From contig OY761541.1 in assembly GCA_963664625.1 (NCBI GenBank), forward strand, positions 2,356,001 through 2,420,000: a stretch of DNA of 64,000 nt, in the 5' to 3' direction. Below are positions 50,162 through 58,650 of this stretch, piece by piece. A program made the position numbers and the translations under genes. Numbering within the stretch: position 1 is the stretch's first letter; every line of letters begins with the position of its first letter. The notes beneath the pieces are model-generated. The model was not told the origin of the DNA. It worked only from the letters and a program-made list of their open reading frames with translations, and did no database searches. The DNA comes from CBDCFV01 sp963664625. GTDB lineage: Bacteria > Chloroflexota > Dehalococcoidia > Lucifugimonadales > UBA3495.

Positions 50162-50470
50162 ATGACTCAGGACAGTCCGACTCTGCCCGATCAATACGAC
50201 GAGAAGCAGATTATTGAGCGTATGGGTGGGCTAGAGGCCATTCTCAAGGCGATGTCTGATTACCAGCAGGTCCTTGAGCGAATGGACCTCGAACAGGATG
50301 TTTTGGTCCAGAAGTATCCTCACAAGTGGATAGTAATGGGAAGGGACGGGTTTCTGGCCGCCAAAGATACGCTTATAGAGGCTCGGGAGTTCGCTAAGGG
50401 AAACGGTCTGAAGAACCCCGACGTTCTGTTCAGATACTTGGACCCCGATCCACCAGCGTTAATCTTGTGA
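50162..50470 (+). CDS. DUF5678-like small protein paired with a retropepsin
   Basis: A 102-residue protein with a helical N-terminus (IIERMGGLEAILKAMSDYQQ) and a C-terminal part (QKYPHKWIVMGRDGFLAAKD, then NPDVLFRYLDPDPPALIL). The second half resembles DUF5678 ('W-[VI]-[AV]-...-G-x3-[AV]-x-[DG]-[DT]-L-x-E'), a domain usually encoded next to aspartic protease genes; the match is by eye. Its stop overlaps the protease start (GTGA). The frame opens earlier, but the ATG at 50162 with GGGAGG upstream is natural. Confidence 0.68.
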   Translation: MTQDSPTLPDQYDEKQIIERMGGLEAILKAMSDYQQVLERMDLEQDVLVQKYPHKWIVMGRDGFLAAKDTLIEAREFAKGNGLKNPDVLFRYLDPDPPALIL

Positions 50471-50880
50471 TAGTCGGGACATTCGGTGCCAACGGACGTC
50501 CCCTCGTAGACTGTGGTGTACTATTTCCTCGACTAAACAGAATGGGGATTGTTGCGTTCCAAGTAGACACCGGAGCCGACCATACTTGTTTGCATCCCGC
50601 CGATGCCGCTGCTTTGGATATACCATTCAGCCAGCTAAACAGAAATCAAACGTTGTCCGTCATGGGTGTGGGAGGAACGTCCCTATATTATTGGGAAGTG
50701 GCTGTCCTAGTATTCCGCGACACTACCGGAGACGTAGTTTCCCGCTCCATGAATCTGCTGATAGCTGAGCCAAGCGACATAAACGCTCCCCTTAACTCAT
50801 TGCTCGGACTGGATGTCATTAACAGGTGGCGCATGGACTACGCTCCGCTTGAAGGCCGGTTGCATTTCTTCACCGAATAA
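50467..50880 (+). CDS. Retropepsin-like aspartic protease
   Basis: A 137-residue single-domain aspartic protease of the retropepsin/clan AA type, which must dimerise to be active. The catalytic motif is VAFQVDTGADHTCLHPADAA near residue 32, and the second conserved block is NSLLGLDVINRWRMDYAPLE near residue 112. No signal peptide or membrane helix is present. It starts at GTG overlapping the DUF5678-like gene by 4 bp, so the pair is translationally coupled. It differs from the decayed protease at 48273, being longer and in a different subfamily. Confidence 0.82.
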   Translation: MIVGTFGANGRPLVDCGVLFPRLNRMGIVAFQVDTGADHTCLHPADAAALDIPFSQLNRNQTLSVMGVGGTSLYYWEVAVLVFRDTTGDVVSRSMNLLIAEPSDINAPLNSLLGLDVINRWRMDYAPLEGRLHFFTE

Positions 50881-50929
50881 CCCGTTCCCTGTAATTTATG
50901 AGTTCCCTCAGAATTGGAGGTCGTTCATA

Positions 50930-51979
50930 ATGGGAGGAATTAACACCATGCCATACCAACCAAGCATCATAACCACCATCGCCGGAACCGGCGAACCCGG
51001 CTACGCCGGCGACGGCGGCCCCGCGACCCAAGCCTTGCTGCGCGAGCCCTTCATGTGCGCCTTCGACCGGCAGGGCAACCTCTACGTGGCGGAAGCACCC
51101 AACCACTGCGTCCGCCGCATCGATAAGGACACCGGCATCATAACCACCGTCGCCGGGACCGGGGCTTCCGGCTACTCTGGCGACGGCGGCCCAGCGACGC
51201 AAGCTACCTTCAACGAGCCTTACTCATTAGAAATCGACGGCAACGGGGACATTTACATCGTCGACCGGCTGAACGCTGTCGTCCGAAAGGTCGACGCGGA
51301 TACCGGCGTAATTACCACGGTAGCCGGGACCGGGGAGCCGGGATACTCTGGCGACGGCGGGCCGGGTAGCCAAGCCCAACTACGGGAGCCCAATGACTGC
51401 TTCCTTGACGGTTGCGGCGGGTTGCTGATTGCCGACATCCAGGACCAGCGTATCCGGCGTCTTGACTTGGCGTCCGGCATCATCGCCACCTTCGCGGGCA
51501 ACGGGGAGAAGGTGCGGGGCGGCGACGGCGGCCCGGCGCTACAGGCCAGCATCCTGGGCGCCCGTGCGGTGTGCATGGACAGCAAGGGGAACACCTACAT
51601 CGCCGAGCGGGAAGGCAACGGGGTGAGAAAGGTGGACGCCAACGGTGTCATGTCTACCCTGGCCGGCACTGGCGAGCGTGGCTACGATGGGGACGGCGGG
51701 CCCGCGCTGACCGCGACGTGGGGATCCCCCAAGGCCATCCGCTGCGACGGCAACGATAACGTTGTCGTGGTGGACACCGAGAACCACTCCATCCGCCGCA
51801 TCGACGCCTCCACCGGCATCGTCACCACTATCGCCGGGGGCCGCTTGGGTGGCGAGGGTGACGGCGGCAGCGCCACCGGCGCGGCAATGGACCGCCCCCA
51901 CGGCTGCTGCCTTGATAATCAGGGCAACCTGTACATCGCCGACAGCAACAACCACCGCGTCCGAGTTGTCGGGGTGTAA
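50930..51979 (+). CDS. NHL-repeat beta-propeller protein
   Basis: A 349-residue protein with six NHL repeats, each containing a phrase such as ITTIAGTGEPGYAGDGGPAT and then LYVAEAPNHCVRRID. Repeat pitch is about 55 residues. The GTGxxGxxGDGGPA inserts are a common feature of the 'NHL repeat-containing' secreted or cytoplasmic propellers in Chloroflexota and Acidobacteria. No signal peptide. Two ATG starts, 50930 and 50948, both have GGAGG upstream. Function unknown; a ligand or lactone-type role is possible. Confidence 0.87.
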   Translation: MGGINTMPYQPSIITTIAGTGEPGYAGDGGPATQALLREPFMCAFDRQGNLYVAEAPNHCVRRIDKDTGIITTVAGTGASGYSGDGGPATQATFNEPYSLEIDGNGDIYIVDRLNAVVRKVDADTGVITTVAGTGEPGYSGDGGPGSQAQLREPNDCFLDGCGGLLIADIQDQRIRRLDLASGIIATFAGNGEKVRGGDGGPALQASILGARAVCMDSKGNTYIAEREGNGVRKVDANGVMSTLAGTGERGYDGDGGPALTATWGSPKAIRCDGNDNVVVVDTENHSIRRIDASTGIVTTIAGGRLGGEGDGGSATGAAMDRPHGCCLDNQGNLYIADSNNHRVRVVGV

Positions 51980-51994
51980 TCTTCGAGACCAAGT

Positions 51995-52055
51995 AACCGT
52001 CTCAAACCTTGGCGCACTACCAATCCGTCATTCCCGCGAAGGCGGGAATCTATGA
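51995..52055. repeat. REP palindrome with composite arm
   Basis: ACCGTCTCAAACCTTGGCGC followed by ACTACCAATC and the palindrome CGTCATTCCCGCgaagGCGGGAAT repeats the first half of the 40893 element. It separates the convergent NHL and dcd genes. Confidence 0.75.
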
Positions 52056-52064
52056 GGCGTCGGC

Positions 52065-53237
52065 TTAACAGTCCCAACCCTCGAACATCTTCAACTGGTG
52101 GGTCTGTACGTTTGGCGAGAAGTGTTTGCTGAGCATTCGACCGGCCTCTTGGTACGATGAACCCACCTTGGGGCCGTACCACTGCTGAGGCGGTTCGAGC
52201 ATGTGCTCGAAGGTGAGAGTGCAGACTTTCTGTCCCGGGCCGATCATAAACGGGACGTCGTGCGCCCGGATTTCCAGGACGGGTTGGACTCCTCCCAACC
52301 TGCCGTCTTCGCCAAACCCGAACCCGGGGTCGAAAAAGCCCGCGTAGTGGGTGCGGAGTTCCCCGGTCGAGGTCTCATACGCGGTCATCTCGGCGGCGAA
52401 TTCAGGCGGGATGGAAACGCTTTCGGTCGAGGACACCAGGTAAAATTCTTCCGGTTCCAATATGAGCCTGCGGTCTCTGTCAGCGAAGACCGGCTCCCAG
52501 AAATCCCTGGGATGGTAGTGATTGACCCGTGAAAGATCGAGGAGCGTGCTGTTTTTCCTGGCCCGGTAGCCTATGGCATGGGGCGTATCCGGCAAATTGA
52601 CGCTGAGGCCGATCGAGTTGTCTCCGTTTACCCGCGGCCATTGCTCATGCTGACCAGCTTCGGGAAATATGATGGGGCTGCGCTCGTGGACGCGCAGCAA
52701 TTCTCCCGGCGCGCACCTGGAGTCTCCCTTGAACAGGCGTATCTGGTTCAACGATAGTCTGGTTTGTACCTTAACAGTGAACGACCTGGAAAACACCTCT
52801 AGGTACATGCGCCCTTCGTAACCGCTGGCGATGTCGTCAAAACGGTCGCTGTAGTCGGTTATCACCCTCGTGAATATGTCCAGCCTTCCAGTGGAACTCT
52901 TGGGGTTTGTCCGGGCGCGGACGCCCTGGGGTAATTTGAGGCCCTCAAGAAGGGGGATCAGGTAGGGACGGTTTTTTTCCAGGATGGCCCCATCCCTTAT
53001 GTCGATCTCGCCGATGGTAAGCTCAGGCAACTTCGTTTCCACAGGACTGGAATAGGGCAAAAAACTGCACTGGAGGATATATGCTTTCTCCCCTAACCTG
53101 AGATCCAGGCTTGCCGGTTGGTAATGCTGCTCCGGAATCCTGTAGTCGCTGTTGATTATGTCCTCTTGCACAGCGGCCCTCAGCCATCTGGAGGGCAGAA
53201 TACCATCCTTCTCTATTTCGTAGATACCTTCAAACAT
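52065..53237 (-). CDS. dcd: 2'-deoxycytidine 5'-triphosphate deaminase
   Basis: A 390-residue protein of the long DCD type (two dUTPase-fold halves), which deaminates dCTP to dUTP for dTTP supply. The N-terminal half has HYQPASLDLRLGEKAYI near residue 39 and RARTNPKSSTGRLDIFTRVI near residue 107, the DCD catalytic/nucleotide region. The C-terminal half has EFAAEMTAYETSTGELRTHY and GFFDPGFGFG near residue 300. The length matches the COG0717-related long family found in alphaproteobacteria and some Chloroflexota. It shares its strand with the peptidase gene upstream. Confidence 0.88.
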   Translation of the reverse strand: MFEGIYEIEKDGILPSRWLRAAVQEDIINSDYRIPEQHYQPASLDLRLGEKAYILQCSFLPYSSPVETKLPELTIGEIDIRDGAILEKNRPYLIPLLEGLKLPQGVRARTNPKSSTGRLDIFTRVITDYSDRFDDIASGYEGRMYLEVFSRSFTVKVQTRLSLNQIRLFKGDSRCAPGELLRVHERSPIIFPEAGQHEQWPRVNGDNSIGLSVNLPDTPHAIGYRARKNSTLLDLSRVNHYHPRDFWEPVFADRDRRLILEPEEFYLVSSTESVSIPPEFAAEMTAYETSTGELRTHYAGFFDPGFGFGEDGRLGGVQPVLEIRAHDVPFMIGPGQKVCTLTFEHMLEPPQQWYGPKVGSSYQEAGRMLSKHFSPNVQTHQLKMFEGWDC

Positions 53238-53262
53238 ATTCCAGTTCCGGACGGTTGCCTGC

Positions 53263-54408
53263 CTAGGCCCCGGCGGTGTCCCTGAGCCGTTGCCGGTAGT
53301 CCTCGGGAATCTGCCTCAACCTCGTGCGGAAGTTGGAGTTGGCCCGGTCCTCCACCCGGTAGGCCGCTTCCAGCATCAACTCCACGCCGCCGATGTAGTC
53401 GTCCATGTGGATGAACTCGGCCTCTATCCCTCCGTCAGGGGCGCCGTTGTGGTAATTACCCAGCGGAAAGGCAATGCCGGTGGTGTGGTAGCCGTACAGC
53501 GCGAACGCGCTGGCCTCGCAAACGCCGCCGCTCATCAACTGGCGCTGTGCCTTGAACCCGCCCTCGCGTTGTTGCAGGGTCTCCCTGGCCCGCACCAGTG
53601 CCGACTCGGCTTCGACGTCGAAGGTGTACCCAGCGTCGCCAACCCGTATCACTGGTCCTGCCCCTTGTTCCGCTCCTGGCAGTGTGCGGCTGGACTCCGC
53701 CGACACCACCAGGGTGTCCGGCGGCAGGGTTCCCGCTTCGGCCAGCAACCGGGCCCCTATGAGGCCCACCTCCTCGGCGCGGGTGAAGACGCCGTACACA
53801 TCTCCCTCGGCGGGATGATCCGCCAAGGCAACCAGCGTCGCCAGTATGCTGCCGCAGCCAGCCAAGTCGTCGGCAGCCCGCATCGTCAGGAAGTCCCCGT
53901 CAATCTGGAAGTCCGGCAGGTCGAATACCACCGGAAGGGGCAGTTTCAGCTCCCTTGGCTCTTCCAGTTCGATCAGCACCCGGCGGTCGTTCTCGTCCCC
54001 GTGACGCCCCGCCGTTTGTGCCCGCAACCGTTCCCCGTCCCGCAGCACGACGCTCAGAGGAACTCCGGCGTTGAAGCTGGATTGGGGGACTCCTCCCAAC
54101 GCCACTCCTACCAGGAAATCGCCCTCCACATCCACCGCTTCGAATCCTGGATGGTCCATGTGGGCCATAAAGGCCAATGGCGTAACGTCCGGCCTTTGTC
54201 CCGGGATGCGGACGATAATGTTCCCGAAATCATCGACCCGGAAGGGGAGTCGCGCTTCCGACAAGATGGCCGTTATCACGGACGCTACGCTGTCCTCGTA
54301 AAAAGCGACCGCCGGTTGTCCGCCCAAGCGGGCCAGAAAATCAAGGGCTTGGTCTTTCAACACGGTCTGTACCCCTCTATCCAAGTGCGGCATCTCGTTG
54401 GAAAACAT
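53263..54408 (-). CDS. M42-family (glutamyl aminopeptidase-like) metallopeptidase
   Basis: A 381-residue dinuclear zinc peptidase fold. Metal-ligand motifs are FMAHMDHPGFEAV near residue 83, RAADDLAGCGSIL near residue 180, FTRAEEVGLIGA near residue 212, and VVSAESSRTLPG near residue 235. The final conserved His region is FPLGNYHNGAPDGG near residue 320. This arrangement fits M42/M20-type aminopeptidases; true substrate unknown. The ATG at 54408 gives a normal N-terminus; the frame opens at 54474 without similarity. Confidence 0.85.
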   Translation of the reverse strand: MFSNEMPHLDRGVQTVLKDQALDFLARLGGQPAVAFYEDSVASVITAILSEARLPFRVDDFGNIIVRIPGQRPDVTPLAFMAHMDHPGFEAVDVEGDFLVGVALGGVPQSSFNAGVPLSVVLRDGERLRAQTAGRHGDENDRRVLIELEEPRELKLPLPVVFDLPDFQIDGDFLTMRAADDLAGCGSILATLVALADHPAEGDVYGVFTRAEEVGLIGARLLAEAGTLPPDTLVVSAESSRTLPGAEQGAGPVIRVGDAGYTFDVEAESALVRARETLQQREGGFKAQRQLMSGGVCEASAFALYGYHTTGIAFPLGNYHNGAPDGGIEAEFIHMDDYIGGVELMLEAAYRVEDRANSNFRTRLRQIPEDYRQRLRDTAGA

Positions 54409-54567
54409 AGTCGGCCGTCGTTGTTGCGGCCTATTGCGATTATAGCATCGTCTGTGGCCCGGCCAGTTGCCCAATGCTATACTGCCTTCACCCGAAAATT
54501 GCTGCCCATTGTGGCATCGACCACGGGTTGGAAACCATCGTACCAGTGCGTTTGAAGGAGTAATGGA

Positions 54568-55644
54568 GTGCTAGAGCAGTTTCGAGTCGACCGGGAAGAA
54601 GCGACGTTTGTGAAAGGTGACGATCTTATGGGGACCGTCGCCGGCATATTTGAGAAGCTAGGGGTGCCGCCCGACGATGCCCGCTTGGGCGCCGACGTGC
54701 TGGTCCAAGCCGACCTGAGGGGAGTGGACACCCACGGCGTTTCCAACATGCTGCGCAGCTACGTCGCCGGGTACCAGAGTGGGCAGATTAACCCCCGGCC
54801 CGACTGGAAGGTTGTGCGCGAGTCGCCCAGCACCGCCACCATAGACTCCGACAGGGGCCTCGGCACCATCATTACTCCCAAGGCCATGAACATCGCCATA
54901 GAAAAAGCCAAGGCCGTCGGCTTGGGCATGGTGACCATCGGCAACGGCCGTCACTTGGGGATGGCCTCGTACCACGCCATGATGGCCTTGGAGCACGACA
55001 TGATTGGCGTGTGCATGACCAGTTGCCCACCGTCGGTGCTTCCCACCTTCGGCGCGGAGCCGCGGCTGGGCACCAATCCCATCGCCGTGGCCGTCCCGGC
55101 CAAGGACGAGCCGCCTTTCGTGTTCGACGCCGCCACCAGTACTGTTGCCGCCAACAAGATAGGCATAGCCCGCCGGTTGGGCGCCAAGCTGGAAGCCGGC
55201 TGGCTGGCCGATGAAGAGGGCACCCCCATCATGGAGGAGATAGACCCTCCCGATTCGTACATGCTGTTGCCCTTGGGCAGCACCAGGGAGTTGGGTTCCC
55301 ACAAGGGTTACGGGTTGTCCTGCGTGGTGGACATCCTGGCTGGCGTTCTCACCGGCATGGGCTACGGGGCCGTCCCCGGCAGGCCCAACTTCGGCCACTA
55401 CGTGGCGGCCTACAGCATCGATGCCTTCACCGACGCCGACGAGTTCAAGAGCACTATGGACGAGTGGCTCCGCATGATGAAAGGCACTAAGCCCGCCCCG
55501 GGGCACGACAGTGTGCTGGTCGCCGGTCACCCGGAGGCGGAGGTGGAGGAAATCCGCCGCGTCGAGGGCATCCCCTTCCACCCCGAAGTAGTCCAGTACA
55601 TCAGGGACACCTGCAGCGAGCTTTCCGTGGCGTGCCTTATCTAG
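54568..55644 (+). CDS. Ldh-family (malate/L-lactate/ureidoglycolate dehydrogenase) oxidoreductase
   Basis: A 358-residue NAD(P)-dependent oxidoreductase of the Ldh_2 family, distinct from classical LDH/MDH. Signatures are ADLRGVDTHGVSNMLRSYVA near residue 50, with the catalytic His, GLGMVTIGNGRHLGMASYHA near residue 120, PRLGTNPIAVAVPAKDE near residue 167, and GSHKGYGLSCVVDILAGVLT near residue 247. Starts at GTG with GAAGGAG 7 nt upstream. Substrate could be malate, sulfolactate or ureidoglycolate; it cannot be decided. The stop TAG is directly followed, in frame, by the Phd-like reading frame. Confidence 0.92.
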   Translation: MLEQFRVDREEATFVKGDDLMGTVAGIFEKLGVPPDDARLGADVLVQADLRGVDTHGVSNMLRSYVAGYQSGQINPRPDWKVVRESPSTATIDSDRGLGTIITPKAMNIAIEKAKAVGLGMVTIGNGRHLGMASYHAMMALEHDMIGVCMTSCPPSVLPTFGAEPRLGTNPIAVAVPAKDEPPFVFDAATSTVAANKIGIARRLGAKLEAGWLADEEGTPIMEEIDPPDSYMLLPLGSTRELGSHKGYGLSCVVDILAGVLTGMGYGAVPGRPNFGHYVAAYSIDAFTDADEFKSTMDEWLRMMKGTKPAPGHDSVLVAGHPEAEVEEIRRVEGIPFHPEVVQYIRDTCSELSVACLI

Positions 55645-55701
55645 CACCGAGAAGGCCGCGACACGTCAACCGAACCTAATAATCCGAACGGCCAGCGGAC
55701 T

Positions 55702-55956
55702 ATCAAGGCATCGGAGTTCAAGGCCAAGTGCCTGAAGCTGATGGACGAGGTGGCCGCAAGCGGCGAGGAGATCGTAATCACCAAGAACGGTGCTCCTATT
55801 GCCAGGCTGGTGGCCTACCGGGAAAAACCCAAGAGTCTCTTCGTAGACGACTCTAAGAGGTATCCCTTCCTCAAAGAGGTGAGCGAAGCCCTTGATCGGG
55901 GTGAAGGTGCTGACGTCGTCTGGGAGGCTGAACTAGGCCTCATAGACGGCCGATAG
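55702..55956 (+). CDS. Phd/YefM-type antitoxin with no canonical start codon
   Basis: The translated frame reads TIKASEFKAKCLKLMDEVAA and then EIVITKNGAPIARLVAYRE, the complete Phd/YefM antitoxin N-terminal domain. The first ATG is at 55741 (residue 14 of this span), which would remove the first strand and helix of the DNA-binding fold. No ATG, GTG or TTG occurs in frame from the TAG at 55642-55644 down to 55741. ATC at 55702 is the only plausible near-cognate start. The frame is in phase with the upstream Ldh gene. No RelE-type toxin follows directly. Confidence 0.6.
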   Translation: MKASEFKAKCLKLMDEVAASGEEIVITKNGAPIARLVAYREKPKSLFVDDSKRYPFLKEVSEALDRGEGADVVWEAELGLIDGR

Positions 55957-55992
55957 TGCTCCTGGTCGATACCCCTGAATCCAGTGATAATC

Positions 55993-56223
55993 ATGCGAAT
56001 ATCCAAGAGAGGCCAGATTACTATTCCCAAGCACCTACGGGAACAGTTCGACTTGAACCAGAACGTTGAGGTGATGATCATTCCCACCAATGAGGGCCTG
56101 CTGATTCGGAAGCGACCCGACGCTGAACATCCGGTGAACCGGGTGTACGGGATCCTTGGAAAGGATGCCCTTGGGAAGGGCGTCAGCGTCGACGATTACA
56201 TCGAGGAGATCCGGGGACGATGA
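55993..56223 (+). CDS. AbrB/MazE-type antitoxin
   Basis: A 76-residue protein with a swapped-hairpin AbrB DNA-binding domain: MRISKRGQITIPKHLREQFD, then LNQNVEVMIIPTNEGLLIRK. The C-terminal tail (VSVDDYIEEIRGR) would bind the toxin. The ATG at 55993 is preferred over a GTG three codons earlier. The stop overlaps the PIN-toxin start (ATGA), a VapBC-type arrangement. Confidence 0.88.
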   Translation: MRISKRGQITIPKHLREQFDLNQNVEVMIIPTNEGLLIRKRPDAEHPVNRVYGILGKDALGKGVSVDDYIEEIRGR

Positions 56224-56624
56224 TAATGGCCGTGGATACGAACGTCCTGCTGGACATATTCATTCCCGGTGAGCAGTATAGCCCGCAGTCGCGGGAGTGG
56301 CTGACTGCCGCCTACAACGCCGGTGCTATTGTCATCAGCGATGTAGTATACGCTGAGATCGTTCCCTCGTTTCAGGATCGGGTTACACTGGACAGCGTTC
56401 TGGGTGAGATAGGGGCCTCGCTATCGCCAATAGACAGTTCAATTGCCTACGAGGCAGGAGTAAGATGGAAAAGGTACCGCCAGGCCCGCGGGCCGCGGAC
56501 CCGTATCATCACCGACTTTCTTATTGGTGCTCATGCCTTGGTGACCGCCAATGTATTCCTGACCCGCGACCGAGGGTTCTTCGCTACTTACTTTCCAGAA
56601 CTCCGTCACTTCGAGGGCTCTTGA
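56220..56624 (+). CDS. PIN-domain toxin (VapC-like)
   Basis: A 134-residue PIN-domain RNase. Acidic residues lie in MAVDTNVLLDIFIPGEQ (first Asp), ISDVVYAEIVPSF near residue 45 (Glu), and ITDFLIGAHALVTANVFLTR followed by DRGF, near residue 100 (C-terminal Asp pair). Overlaps the AbrB-type antitoxin gene by 4 bp. Together they form a VapBC-style toxin-antitoxin system; toxicity is inferred from family and context. Confidence 0.9.
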   Translation: MIMAVDTNVLLDIFIPGEQYSPQSREWLTAAYNAGAIVISDVVYAEIVPSFQDRVTLDSVLGEIGASLSPIDSSIAYEAGVRWKRYRQARGPRTRIITDFLIGAHALVTANVFLTRDRGFFATYFPELRHFEGS

Positions 56625-56843
56625 CCCCCACTGAAGTCAATCATGCTGAGACCAGGCCCACGTACCCCCTCTCCACAATTACCAATACCGGGTCATATCA
56701 TCACAGCGTGGTTCACCGTTCCAGGGCAATGTGGTGGTTGTGTGTTCGCCAGCGTTGATGACGCGGTAGTGGAAATGTTCATTAGACTTACGTGGTCACT
56801 TGGGCAAAAAACGAAGGCTTTCAGATAGTGAAACTAAAGGAAG
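56625..56843. other. Intergenic stretch without convincing gene
   Basis: Only a 61-residue frame (56643-56828) is open and it matches nothing I recognise; I see no ribosome-binding site or motif. The stretch separates the VapBC-type pair from tRNA-Phe. Confidence 0.4.
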
Positions 56844-56916
56844 TGCCGAGGGACAGAGTCGAACTGTCGACACCGGCATTTTCAGTGCCGTGCTCTACCA
56901 CCTGAGCTACCTCGGC
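56844..56916 (-). tRNA. tRNA-Phe(GAA)
   Basis: On the minus strand the acceptor stem GCCGAGG pairs with CCTCGGC and the discriminator is A. The D-arm carries TAGCTCAGGTGGTAGAGC. The anticodon loop CTGAAAA gives GAA, and the T-arm is GACAGTTCGACTCTGTC. CCA is not encoded. Length is 73 nt. Confidence 0.96.
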
Positions 56917-57000
56917 AGGCAGGAATTAAATAGTAGAGGCAACCCGTTCACGCTGTCAAGTTAAAGTTTGCGGCTTGTGTTTACATCCGGTGCTCTGCAA

Positions 57001-57030
57001 TTGATAACCAAGCGACCGTCATCGTATAAT
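57001..57030 (+). promoter_or_regulatory. Sigma70-type promoter of pdxS
   Basis: TTGATA (57001-57006) and TATAAT (57025-57030) are separated by 18 bp, 43 bp before the pdxS start codon. Confidence 0.75.
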
Positions 57031-57073
57031 ACCGGCTAACGAGTGAGGATACTCCCTTTGGAGGAACACAGTA

Positions 57074-57964
57074 ATGGTCGACGTGTTGACAGGGACCCAG
57101 ACAGTTAAAATCGGTCACGCCCAGATGCTCAAGGGTGGCGTCATAATGGACGTGGTCTCCCCTGAGCAGGCCAGGATCGCCGAGGAGGCGGGCGCAGTGG
57201 CAGTGATGGCGTTGGAACGCGTTCCCGCGGACATCCGCGCCGACGGCGGCGTTGCCCGCATGACCGACCCCGGCATTATCACCAAGATAATGGACGCGGT
57301 GAGCATCCCGGTCATGGCCAAGTGCCGTATCGGCCACTTCGTCGAAGCTCAGGTATTGCAAGCCTTGGGAGTCGACTATATTGACGAGTCCGAAGTATTG
57401 ACGCCGGCCGACGAGGTGCACCACGTCTGGAAGCACGACTTCACCGTGCCCTTCGTTTGCGGTTGCCGGGACCTGGGCGAGGCCCTGCGGCGCATATCCG
57501 AAGGCGCGACTATGATTCGCACCAAGGGAGAAGCCGGCACCGGCGACGTCGTTGAGGCCGTCCGCCACATGCGTGCGGTGCAGGACGCCATCCGCAAGCT
57601 CCAGAATATGCCCGACGACGAGTTGGTGGTGGAAGCCCGCAACTTGGGCGTGAGCCTGGAGTTGTTGACCCAGACCCGTGAGGAAGGCCGTCTCCCCGTG
57701 GTGAACTTCGCCGCGGGTGGGGTAGCCACACCCGCCGACGCTGCCCTTATGATGCAGCTTGGCGCTGACGGCGTCTTCGTCGGATCGGGCATCTTCAAGT
57801 CCGGCGATCCCGCCAGCCGGGGATACGCAATCGTGCAGTCCGTGACTCACTACAACGACCCGAAGATTCTTGCCGAGGTCTCCAAGGACTTGGGCGAACC
57901 AATGGTTGGAATCGGCGTCCGCACCATCCCTGAAGAGAACTTGTTGGCGCCCCGGAGCATCTAG
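57074..57964 (+). CDS. pdxS: Pyridoxal 5'-phosphate synthase lyase subunit PdxS
   Basis: A 296-residue (beta/alpha)8 PdxS, which makes PLP from ribose 5-phosphate, glyceraldehyde 3-phosphate and ammonia. The N-terminal GHAQMLKGGVIMDVVSPEQA and GAVAVMALERVPADIRADGG, with MTDPGIITKIMDAVSIPVMA following, are near-invariant family stretches. GTGDVVEAVRHMRAV near residue 155 and NFAAGGVATPADAALMMQLG near residue 215 form the phosphate sites. GGAGG precedes the ATG. pdxT follows 95 bp downstream on the same strand. Confidence 0.98.
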   Translation: MVDVLTGTQTVKIGHAQMLKGGVIMDVVSPEQARIAEEAGAVAVMALERVPADIRADGGVARMTDPGIITKIMDAVSIPVMAKCRIGHFVEAQVLQALGVDYIDESEVLTPADEVHHVWKHDFTVPFVCGCRDLGEALRRISEGATMIRTKGEAGTGDVVEAVRHMRAVQDAIRKLQNMPDDELVVEARNLGVSLELLTQTREEGRLPVVNFAAGGVATPADAALMMQLGADGVFVGSGIFKSGDPASRGYAIVQSVTHYNDPKILAEVSKDLGEPMVGIGVRTIPEENLLAPRSI

Positions 57965-57972
57965 GCGCCCGG

Positions 57973-58005
57973 CGGCGGAGGAACAGTTCCTGCGTTTCTC
58001 CGCCG
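57973..58005 (+). terminator. Hairpin between pdxS and pdxT
   Basis: CGGCGGAG and CTCCGCCG form an 8-bp stem, with a smaller GAACAGTTC palindrome in the loop. No U-tract follows. It may attenuate readthrough into pdxT or stabilise the pdxS message. Confidence 0.4.
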
Positions 58006-58059
58006 TGTTCCGCCAACCCCTGACGTACCCCGGGACAATAAGAGAGAGCAGAAGTCGAG

Positions 58060-58650
58060 TTGAATGTCGGTGTTCTAGCGATACAGGGAGACTTTGCTGA
58101 GCATATTGCCGTACTGAAGCGACTGGGAGTGCAGGGGCGGGAAATAAGGTTGCCCGACCAACTGGCGGACATAGACGGATTGATCATCCCAGGCGGTGAA
58201 AGCACCACTCTGAGTCGGTTGATGAACATTTACGATCTCAGGGAGCCCATCACCCGGATGGCCAGCGAAGGCAAGGCTATCTGGGGCACCTGTGCCGGGA
58301 TGATCATGATGGCCAAGGAGATCACCGAGGATGACCCTGTGCCCTTGGGTCTCATGGACATCGGGGTGCTTCGCAACGCATTCGGACGCCAGGTGGACAG
58401 CTTCGAGCAGGACCTTGTCATCAACCACCTCGACCAAGAGCCTTTCCACGCGGTGTTTATCCGCGCTCCCGTGATCATACGGGTTGGCAAGGATGTGGAT
58501 GTAATGGCCTCTCTGCCCGATGGCAAACCCGTGGCCGTATGCCAGGACAACCTGATGGCCACGGCTTTTCACCCCGAGTTGACCGGCGACAACCGGCTTC
58601 ACCAGTATTTTCTGGACCTTATTCCCAAGGAGTCTTCCACCGCGGCGTGA
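58060..58650 (+). CDS. pdxT: Pyridoxal 5'-phosphate synthase glutaminase subunit PdxT
   Basis: A 196-residue class I glutaminase supplying ammonia to PdxS. It starts at TTG (NVGVLAIQGDFAEHI), with the substrate loop LIIPGGESTTLSRLM near residue 47, the catalytic Cys in IWGTCAGMIMMAKE near residue 79, and the His-Glu pair in TAFHPELTGDNRLHQYF near residue 168. Length is normal. Its stop overlaps the next gene's start by one base (TGATG), so the genes are coupled. Confidence 0.97.
   Translation: MNVGVLAIQGDFAEHIAVLKRLGVQGREIRLPDQLADIDGLIIPGGESTTLSRLMNIYDLREPITRMASEGKAIWGTCAGMIMMAKEITEDDPVPLGLMDIGVLRNAFGRQVDSFEQDLVINHLDQEPFHAVFIRAPVIIRVGKDVDVMASLPDGKPVAVCQDNLMATAFHPELTGDNRLHQYFLDLIPKESSTAA

Noticed and set aside
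53290..54555. A 421-residue plus-strand open frame over the M42 peptidase gene
   Set aside because: The minus-strand frame has all metal-ligand motifs. The plus-strand translation shows none.
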